DNA of 64,000 nt. Origin: Marisediminitalea oceani (lineage in GTDB: Bacteria > Pseudomonadota > Gammaproteobacteria > Enterobacterales > Alteromonadaceae). Each line of letters begins with the position of its first letter. The stretch's first letter is position 1. The notes beneath the pieces are model-generated. The model worked only from the letters and a program-made list of their open reading frames with translations, did not search any database and had not been told where the DNA came from. The position numbers and the translations under genes were made by a program. The stretch covers positions 24,950-88,949 of the forward strand of contig NZ_RCUA01000032.1 of assembly GCF_003731635.1 (NCBI RefSeq), read 5' to 3'. Shown piece after piece: positions 57,966-64,000 of this stretch.

Positions 57966-58703
57966 TTATTGCGTTATCCGGTGTATGCGGGAAGTAAAAG
58001 TACCATTTTCTGCCCATTCAATTACCCGAAACCCAGGTCTTTCGCTGGCCAGGCCAAACTCGGCTGAAAGTTGCCACTGCCAGCACGAAGACGGCACACC
58101 AAGTATCGGAGTATTGCTGAGCTGAGCCTGAGTTTCGGCGTGAATGTGACCATGTAATACGGCTTTTATCGGTTGCTTTGCAAGCCAGCGGGCAAGCGCT
58201 TCGGTATTTTTCAGCGCATGATTATCCATCCAGCTGCCCGTAGCAACCGGATGATGATGAATTGCCAGCAGATGCCCTGCATCAGGCGCCCGGGCTATGT
58301 TCGCCGCAACGCTGGCCAGTTGCTTTTCATCAATCACGCCGAGAGTTCCCTCAAGGCGCGTATCCAGGCCATGAATGTATTTACCTTTGAGTATCCAGGG
58401 CGTATCAGCGCGTAACCAGTTGGCTTTAAGCGTCTGCTCAAAATAGGGGTTATTGTCGTGATTGCCGGGGATCACCCGCCATGGTATCTCCCCGCCCCAC
58501 TGGTTCAACAGACTCAGAAATAACTGATAACTGGCCCTGCTATCGTCGCCGGAGATATCACCGGTAAATAACAGACCATCCGGTTGTTGCTCAACGGCGG
58601 CAACCAGCACAGTACTTAGAGATTGAGCGGGATTAATATCACCGTAGGCGGATAATTCGGGTGATTCAAATAAATGACAGTCAGATATCTGGATCAGCTT
58701 CAT
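57966..58703 (-). CDS. cpdA: 3',5'-cyclic AMP phosphodiesterase CpdA
   Basis: The protein has 245 residues, a calcineurin-like metallophosphoesterase: ISDCHLF, LFTGDISGDD, VIPGNHDN, AIHHHPVATGSWMDNHAL and VLHGHIHAETQ give the two-metal site. It degrades cAMP and so lowers CRP activity. It starts directly after the yqiB stop. Confidence 0.93.
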   Translation of the reverse strand: MKLIQISDCHLFESPELSAYGDINPAQSLSTVLVAAVEQQPDGLLFTGDISGDDSRASYQLFLSLLNQWGGEIPWRVIPGNHDNNPYFEQTLKANWLRADTPWILKGKYIHGLDTRLEGTLGVIDEKQLASVAANIARAPDAGHLLAIHHHPVATGSWMDNHALKNTEALARWLAKQPIKAVLHGHIHAETQAQLSNTPILGVPSSCWQWQLSAEFGLASERPGFRVIEWAENGTFTSRIHRITQ

Positions 58704-59141
58704 TCAGGTTGAGGCAATAGGTTGTGCGTTGTGATTCAAACAAAAATTCAGCCACTCAGTTAAAAACAAATTAACCATGTGCTTTTCGTTGCGAAGACGC
58801 ATTTTGGCGTTGGGGTATTCGTAGGAAGGCGCCAGTGCACCGGCATTCTGACTGGAGGTCACCTCTGCCATTCGCGCATCATGATACAGCCTTACTGTCA
58901 TGGATGGCTTAAGATAACCGGGTGTGGATACATTTACCTGCTCTACCAAAATGGTACTGGTGTAGCGAGCCGATTCAATGATCTGAATACGGTAAGACAA
59001 GCCCAGTCCGGCCGTAAACCGGTAGGTAAGATCCTCGGTATCGCAGTCGGGTAACATGTTTAACAGATGCACATAATTACGCTCGCAGATTGCCTGCAAG
59101 GTGGGTAAATTAGGTACATATTTACGCTTGTTACTGGTCAC
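58704..59141 (-). CDS. yqiB: DUF1249 (YqiB) protein
   Basis: The protein has 145 residues of the DUF1249 family: YVPNLPTLQAICERNYVHLL, then VRLYHDARMAEVTSSQNAGA and KMRLRNEKHMVNLFLTEWL. Function unknown. It overlaps nudF by 11 bp, as in many gammaproteobacteria. Confidence 0.9.
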   Translation of the reverse strand: MTSNKRKYVPNLPTLQAICERNYVHLLNMLPDCDTEDLTYRFTAGLGLSYRIQIIESARYTSTILVEQVNVSTPGYLKPSMTVRLYHDARMAEVTSSQNAGALAPSYEYPNAKMRLRNEKHMVNLFLTEWLNFCLNHNAQPIAST

Positions 59142-59763
59142 CGGACTGCCACTGCTCTAACAAAGTGTGTTTGTTCATAAAGAACCATTGTAACGCAATT
59201 ATGCTTGCAGCGTTGTCTATTTTACCTGATTCAAGCCATTCACGGGCTGTGTCTTCTGCCACCCGGTGGACTAAAATATCCTCTGACTCATACTCCAGTC
59301 CGTGCACACCGGAGGCATTAGCCGCATCGGTACAGGCCACGTACACATGCAACCTTTCGGTGGTGCCACCCGGGCTCGCCAGGTAACTCAAGGCCTTGGT
59401 AAGGTGAGTGAGAGCAATCCCCGCTTCTTCCTGCGCTTCGCGGTGACAGACTGATTCCTGACTTTCCCCCTCATCAATAATGCCGGCGATTATTTCAATC
59501 AGCCACGGAGAATTGGTGGTGGGCAACGCGCCAATCCGAATTTGCTCAATCAACACAAACTCCTGACGAACCGGATCGTATGGCAGCACGGCAACCGCGT
59601 GGCCACGCTCGAAGATTTCCCGGCTGATGTTGCCGGTCCAGCTGCCGTCGTATTTCTTGTGCGAAAAGTCGTAGCGAACCATCGTGAAGAAACCTTCGTA
59701 CAAGGGTTCAATTGCCGCGATTTTGACGTCTTCTGAGTTGAAACGTTGAATTTTCGCTGTCAT
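59131..59763 (-). CDS. nudF: ADP-ribose diphosphatase NudF
   Basis: The protein has 210 residues with a complete Nudix box, GIIDEGESQESVCHREAQEEAGI (given here as positions about 100-122, key residues G, E, R-E, E-E). The upstream EQIRIGALPTTNSPWLIEI is the substrate loop of the ADP-ribose group. It hydrolyses ADP-ribose to AMP and ribose-5-phosphate. Divergent from tolC over a 316-bp gap with no clear promoter on either side that I would call. Confidence 0.93.
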   Translation of the reverse strand: MTAKIQRFNSEDVKIAAIEPLYEGFFTMVRYDFSHKKYDGSWTGNISREIFERGHAVAVLPYDPVRQEFVLIEQIRIGALPTTNSPWLIEIIAGIIDEGESQESVCHREAQEEAGIALTHLTKALSYLASPGGTTERLHVYVACTDAANASGVHGLEYESEDILVHRVAEDTAREWLESGKIDNAASIIALQWFFMNKHTLLEQWQSGDQ

Positions 59764-60079
59764 TGCATTCTCATTTATTAGTTAAACCAGTTAATATACG
59801 CGATTGAGTATTTACGATCATGAGTGTATATATAATTTTTGTATAAGCGCACTCAGACATAGAAGACACATATTCTGTTACACTTACGCAAGCTCTGTTA
59901 CGACTTAGTTGTGTCTTTTATTATGTGATTTTTTTAAAGTACACCAATGTAATAGAAGTGAGATCGTCATTTGGGTGCATGGTTCGGGCAAAGGCATACC
60001 CGTTAACCATACTAGCGTAATTTTGCTACCCATATCACCCATTTAGTTAGTAAACACAGTTGAGATTGAAGGCACAAAC

Positions 60080-61462
60080 ATGAAAAAAACACTTTTATCG
60101 CTAATGCTTGGTCTGGGAATGACCACACCGGTATTAGCAGATAGCTTATTGGACGTTTATCAACAAGCCATGGCCAACGATCCGGTTGTTAATCGTGCAA
60201 AAGCACAACGCGACGCTGCTTATCAGGCTATTCCAATCAGCCGTGCCGCGCTGTTACCACAAATTTCAGGCTCACTGGGCTATTCCACGTCTACCAGTGA
60301 ATCAACCCAGAACATTCAACGTGAAGATGAAAACGGCAACCCGACCTTCGAAATTGTCGACGTAGAAGTTGACCGTGACTCTACCAGCTGGGGCATTGAC
60401 CTCAATATGTCGTTATACGACCACTCTCGCTGGTTAGGTCTGGACCAGGCTGAATTATCTGCCGAGCAAAGCGACGCTACCTACGCTGCCGCGGTACAAC
60501 AACTAATTGTACGCACGGTAACTGCTTATCTGGACGTACTGCGCGCACAGGATAACCTGGACTTTGTGCAGGCAGAGAAACGTGCCATCGAACGCCAGTT
60601 AGAACAAACCAAACAGCGTTTTGAAGTTGGCTTGACTGCCATCACGGATGTTCACGAAGCTCAGGCCAATTACGATAATACGGTTGCTCAGGAAATTGTT
60701 GCAGAAAACCGCATCGAGCTGGCTCGTGAAGCGCTGCGCGTGATTACCGGTAAGTATCACGACCGTCTGGACGTGCTGGATACCCAACGTTTCGCCGCCT
60801 CTTCGCCATCGCCACAGGCCGTTACTGAATGGCTGGACATCGCCGAAGAGTCTAACCTGACCCTGCTGGCGCAGCGTCTGGCCATGGACGTAGCGAAGAT
60901 GGAAATCGACATTGCTACAGCTGGTCACTACCCTACGCTGGGCTTATCAGCCTCTTATGGTAGCTCGAAAACCGAAATTTCATCACCGTTCTTCACCAAC
61001 GAAACGCCGTTTCAGGATAGTCAGAGCATTGGTGTAAATGTTTCTGTGCCTATTTATCAGGGCGGTCAGGTATCGGCGCAAACGGATCGCGCCCGTGCAT
61101 TGTTTATCAGTGCCGGTGAAGATTTAGAACTCGCCCACCGTCAGGCTATACAGTCGGTTCGCAGTTCGTATAATGATGTAAAAGCTGCTATCTCTACGAT
61201 TCGGGCTCTGGAACAGGCAGTGCTGTCTGCTGAAAGTGCGTTGAAAGCGACAGAAGCGGGTTTTGATGTGGGTACGCGTACCATTGTAGACGTACTTAAC
61301 AGCACCCGTAACCTTTTCAACGCGCGCGCTAACTTGTCTGGTTCGCGTTATGACTTTATCCAGGCTATGGTTACGCTGAAACAAGCGGCTGGTAATCTGA
61401 CCGCCAGTGATCTTGAGCTGATTAGTCAGGGCCTGAAAGATGCGCCTGTGGACAGCGAGTAA
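60080..61462 (+). CDS. tolC: Outer membrane channel protein TolC
   Basis: The protein has 460 residues. Signal peptide 1-20 (MKKTLLSLMLGLGMTTPVLA) is followed by two outer membrane efflux domains, each with long helices: ELSAEQSDATYAAAVQQLIV, RQLEQTKQRFEVGLTAITDV, and in the second half ALEQAVLSAESALKATEAGF with DVGTRTIVDVLNSTRNLF. It forms the trimeric outer membrane duct for multidrug and type I export. It stays in the conserved position divergent from nudF. Confidence 0.95.
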   Translation: MKKTLLSLMLGLGMTTPVLADSLLDVYQQAMANDPVVNRAKAQRDAAYQAIPISRAALLPQISGSLGYSTSTSESTQNIQREDENGNPTFEIVDVEVDRDSTSWGIDLNMSLYDHSRWLGLDQAELSAEQSDATYAAAVQQLIVRTVTAYLDVLRAQDNLDFVQAEKRAIERQLEQTKQRFEVGLTAITDVHEAQANYDNTVAQEIVAENRIELAREALRVITGKYHDRLDVLDTQRFAASSPSPQAVTEWLDIAEESNLTLLAQRLAMDVAKMEIDIATAGHYPTLGLSASYGSSKTEISSPFFTNETPFQDSQSIGVNVSVPIYQGGQVSAQTDRARALFISAGEDLELAHRQAIQSVRSSYNDVKAAISTIRALEQAVLSAESALKATEAGFDVGTRTIVDVLNSTRNLFNARANLSGSRYDFIQAMVTLKQAAGNLTASDLELISQGLKDAPVDSE

Positions 61463-61480
61463 TTAACTTTGGCAAGACTC

Positions 61481-61509
61481 AAAAAACGCGCCCTTGCGGC
61501 GCGTTTTTT
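61481..61509 (+). terminator. Rho-independent terminator of tolC
   Basis: AAAAAACGCGCC, CTTGC loop, GGCGCGTTTTTT: a strong GC stem with A and U flanks 18 bp after the tolC stop. It also can end transcripts of the small minus-strand ORF that lies just beyond. Confidence 0.9.
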
Positions 61510-61526
61510 ATTGGAAAAATGGCTTA

Positions 61527-61685
61527 TCACGGCCTGGATGTGACTTGCAAGGCTTCGAGGCGCTGGAGGATTTCTTCCATAGACGCCTTTATTTGAAGGG
61601 TCTCTTCGACACTCGGCGCATGGTTATTTAATTGTTCTGCCAGTTGCGCTAATTTAGCTTGCAAACTTTCACTGCTGTCGTCCAT
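61527..61685 (-). CDS. 52-residue coiled-coil protein, unknown
   Basis: Translated by eye from the minus strand: MDDSSESLQAKLAQLAEQL, then VEETLQIKASMEEILQRLEALQ. The heptad pattern of Leu/Ala/Ile residues indicates a short coiled coil. It fills the tolC-channel gap, reads toward the shared terminator and has a weak CAGG ribosome site. It is below common ORF cut-offs. It resembles the C-terminal helix of the adjacent channel (AAHLKRLEQKIDDM), which may be coincidence. Confidence 0.5.
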   Translation of the reverse strand: MDDSSESLQAKLAQLAEQLNNHAPSVEETLQIKASMEEILQRLEALQVTSRP

Positions 61686-61759
61686 GATACGGCCTGAAAA
61701 ATTGATATTTCACAATCATATAGTCTTATTTCACGATTCTCAAACGAAACTAACTGACC

Positions 61760-62563
61760 ATGAAGGCATCTCATCTCCAGCACAAATTTGAACAGGTTCG
61801 AACCAATAAAGTGTTCGAACTTTTTGTTATTGCAGTCATTTTATTTTCGGCGTTACTGGTTGGGGCAAAAACCTACGACATGCCGAGCACGGTTAACCAG
61901 GTCACCAATGTACTCGACTGGCTGATTAGCGCGTTCTTTTTAATTGAAATCACCATTCGTTTTTTGGGTGAGAAAAACAAGATCGATTTCTTTAAAAGCT
62001 TCTGGAACTGGTTTGATACGCTGATTGTATTAGTGAGTTTATTGCCGCTGGAAAACAGCGATACTGCGCTGATAGCGCGACTGGTACGAGTATTCAGGGT
62101 GCTGCGGATGATATCTATCATTCCGGAGCTAAGAATACTTCTGGTTTCCCTGATGAAAGCCTTACCACAGCTTGGCTATGTGATGCTGCTGATGTTTATC
62201 ATCTTTTATATTTACGCGGCTATCGGCAGTACGCTATTTGAAGACATCAATCCTAAACTATGGGGCGACATTACCATTTCACTGCTCACCCTGTTCAGGG
62301 TAATGACCTTTGAAGACTGGACAGACGTAATGTACGAAACCATGGAAGTCTATCCGTTAAGCTGGTTCTTCTACCTGAGCTTTATCTTTTTCACCGCTTT
62401 CGCGTTTTTAAATATGGTGATTGGTATTGTGGTCAATGTGATGGAGGAAGAAAACGCCAAGGCTTACCGTGAAGCCCACAAAGATGAACCAACTATCAAT
62501 GATATCGCTGCTCACTTAAAACGGCTCGAACAGAAAATTGATGACATGCAGCGAAAAGAATAA
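61760..62563 (+). CDS. Voltage-gated cation channel, NaChBac type
   Basis: The protein has 267 residues, one six-segment unit that would form a tetramer. S4 carries four arginines spaced by three (R107, R110, R113, R116). The pore loop has the filter TFEDWTD (183-189), then S6 (FAFLNMVIGIVVNVM) and a C-terminal coiled coil (IAAHLKRLEQKIDDM). In known bacterial sodium channels the filter is TLESWSM or TLESWAS; here extra acids stand at positions 4 and 7. Such a filter resembles the calcium-selective variant TLDDWSD, so calcium permeation is plausible but not shown. Confidence 0.88.
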   Translation: MKASHLQHKFEQVRTNKVFELFVIAVILFSALLVGAKTYDMPSTVNQVTNVLDWLISAFFLIEITIRFLGEKNKIDFFKSFWNWFDTLIVLVSLLPLENSDTALIARLVRVFRVLRMISIIPELRILLVSLMKALPQLGYVMLLMFIIFYIYAAIGSTLFEDINPKLWGDITISLLTLFRVMTFEDWTDVMYETMEVYPLSWFFYLSFIFFTAFAFLNMVIGIVVNVMEEENAKAYREAHKDEPTINDIAAHLKRLEQKIDDMQRKE

Positions 62564-62595
62564 TCGCGTGTTATTAGGCTAAGCCAGCCTTTTCA

Positions 62596-62634
62596 GGAGA
62601 TCCCGGATAAGCACTGCGTGCTTTCCGGGATGAC
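62596..62634. repeat. Second copy of the dispersed hairpin repeat
   Basis: ATCCCGGA and TCCGGGAT flank AAGCAC/GTGCTT, a 14-pair stem with a TGC loop and one bulge. It is the inverse of the unit at 18642-18680. It lies 33 bp past the channel gene and is followed at about 62671-62690 by a degenerate ACCGG-TTCAAGG-CCGGT hairpin, again as at 18722. It may also serve as a transcription end. Confidence 0.7.
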
Positions 62635-62710
62635 GGAAAAATTAATGTCGGGTTGACGGAGTCATTGATACCGGTTCAAGGCCGGTTTAATGGCAAAGTG
62701 TTAAACCCAC

Positions 62711-64000
62711 TTATCGTGGATATTTAGCTGCTTCATTTTTGCCGGGCAGTGAGGTTTTGATGAAGTCACGGATATCGTTGTTAGCCGACTCCAAGTCCTC
62801 GTGGCGTAAATACATCATATGGCCGCTGCGGTATCCTTTAAAACTCAGGCGATCCTTCATTTTACCACTGGCATCAAGCTGCCATAGCGTATATTTGGCG
62901 TCGAAGTAGTTGGTCGCGCCATCATAATAACCCGACTGGATCATCACATGCAGATAAGGGTTAGCCGCCATGGCCAGGCGCAGGTTTTCACCAGTTTTAT
63001 CGTTGCTGCGATCCCACGGATGAACCGGACCAAACATGTTGTACTTCACATCCGTTTTATAATTCAGTACTTCACGTAAATAGTAGTTCAATGCTGGCGT
63101 AAACGAGTGCAGCCATGAAGTGAGTTCGGCATTGTAATCAGGGCGACTGCCGCTGTCTTTGCCATCAATTCCCAGATAGCGGCTATCGAGGCGGCCAACA
63201 GTTTTACCTTCTCCACGAAGCAACTCTTTCCAGTAATACCAGGGACTCACATCCAGATTGTTTTGCTCTACGGCTTTCTCTGATAGTCCCGAATAGGCAG
63301 CCACCTGCGCAATAATCGCTTGTTTTTCTGTTTCACCGATAAAACCGCCCCGGGCGACCGCTGGCAACAGTTTATTCAGCGCAAAGGCTTCAACCTGCGG
63401 CAGAAATTCTTCCAGCGCCATATTCTGGTATTCAGGCGCCAGCAATTTGTGGTGCCAGGCAGTAGCAGCAAAATAGGGTAACCGGTTTGCCACGTCTACC
63501 GGGCCGTCACGCTTAATACCTAAATCTGTTGGCGATACCAGTACCACGCCGTTCAGATACATCCACTGGCTGTTTTGTAATGCCAGCGCCAGGCCGGAAA
63601 CCCGGGTGGTGCCGTAACTTTCGCCAATCAGATATTTAGGTGAACGCCAGCGGTTATTGCGGGTAACAAAGGTATTTAACCATTCTGCCAGGTACTTAAC
63701 GTCGGCATTCACGCCAAAGAACATCTCTTTTTGGGCGTCTTTAGAAGGTAACTCCCCCTCTTCGTTTTTCAGCACGCGGCTGTAGCCTGTGTTAACCGGG
63801 TTAACGTACACAATGTCTGCCACATCAAGAATGGAATAAGGGTTCTTTTTCACGCCGTAAGGCTGCAGCGGGTAGCCCTCGTCATCAATGTTCAGGATCA
63901 CCGGCCCGGTATAGGCAATGTGCATCCACACCGAGGCTGAGCCTGGTCCGCCATTAAAGCTTATGACCAGCGGGCGGGTGCTGTCGTCTTTAACATCACT
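62711..64000 (-). CDS. S10 serine carboxypeptidase-like protein, partial
   Basis: The reading frame runs off the right edge: codons from 64000 onward give RPLVISFNGGPGSASVWMHI, so the ATG at 63931 is internal. NGGPGSAS is the oxyanion motif of the S10 family, YLIGESYGTTRVSGLAL has the nucleophile serine, SGYYDGATNYFDA the aspartate, and SGHMMYLRHEDL the histidine. It would be a secreted or periplasmic peptidase; the N-terminus is missing, so the signal peptide cannot be seen. At least 430 residues. Confidence 0.88.
   Translation of the reverse strand, partial: SDVKDDSTRPLVISFNGGPGSASVWMHIAYTGPVILNIDDEGYPLQPYGVKKNPYSILDVADIVYVNPVNTGYSRVLKNEEGELPSKDAQKEMFFGVNADVKYLAEWLNTFVTRNNRWRSPKYLIGESYGTTRVSGLALALQNSQWMYLNGVVLVSPTDLGIKRDGPVDVANRLPYFAATAWHHKLLAPEYQNMALEEFLPQVEAFALNKLLPAVARGGFIGETEKQAIIAQVAAYSGLSEKAVEQNNLDVSPWYYWKELLRGEGKTVGRLDSRYLGIDGKDSGSRPDYNAELTSWLHSFTPALNYYLREVLNYKTDVKYNMFGPVHPWDRSNDKTGENLRLAMAANPYLHVMIQSGYYDGATNYFDAKYTLWQLDASGKMKDRLSFKGYRSGHMMYLRHEDLESANNDIRDFIKTSLPGKNEAAKYPR

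Overview
The window looks like the chromosome of a marine gammaproteobacterium of the Alteromonadales (Alteromonas or a close relative). The reasons are the parE-yqiA-cpdA-yqiB-nudF-tolC block in gammaproteobacterial order, the efp/epmA/epmB set, the spc and alpha ribosomal protein operons, and a Zur-type box in front of a ZnuD-like receptor. The genus is an inference from gene content; no rRNA gene lies in the window.

Layout. (1) 1-3 kb: a stable-RNA-type promoter firing off the left edge, a secreted helical-repeat protein and a tandem GT2 glycosyltransferase whose 3' ends meet in one 24-bp palindrome. (2) 3-15.6 kb: a defence and toxin-antitoxin island. It holds a J-domain protein, a complete type I-like Wadjet operon (WYL regulator, jetA, jetB, jetC, jetD, most of them joined by overlapping stop/start codons), a ParD/ParE-like pair, a decayed IS4-like transposase, and a tripartite hipB-hipS-hipT system with a candidate operator array. 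(3) 15.9-36.2 kb: a surface polysaccharide locus, all on the minus strand. It encodes dTDP-L-rhamnose (rmlA, C, D, B) and GDP-L-fucose (gmd, fcl) synthesis, a UDP-galactopyranose mutase-like flavoprotein, large multidomain glycosyltransferases, a pyruvyltransferase, a sulfotransferase-like protein, an acetyltransferase and HAD-like proteins. Part of it (about 22-27 kb) is clearly AT-rich. No flippase, polymerase or ABC exporter is visible. (4) 36.2-45 kb: the spc and alpha operons from rplN to rplQ, including the small rpmD and rpmJ genes and an S4-type alpha leader. The S10 operon is not attached. (5) 45-50 kb: a DUF4397-like lipoprotein, a ZnuD-like TonB receptor with three His/Glu-rich loops and a Zur-type box, and a secreted DsrE-like protein. 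(6) 50-53.4 kb: EF-P with its modification enzymes EpmA and EpmB, and two small genes. (7) 53.4-64 kb: a membrane-anchored protein of unknown function, a HAD phosphatase, parE to tolC, a small coiled-coil ORF, a voltage-gated cation channel with an acid-rich filter, and an S10 carboxypeptidase-like gene cut by the right edge.

How they work together. Wadjet, HipBST and the ParDE-like pair form a plausible anti-plasmid and stabilisation island. The rml, gmd and fcl genes supply sugar nucleotides to the neighbouring glycosyltransferases, and the pyruvyl-, acetyl- and sulfotransferase-like genes would decorate the product. EpmB and EpmA act in turn on EF-P. All assignments come from reading the sequence by eye; no database search was run.
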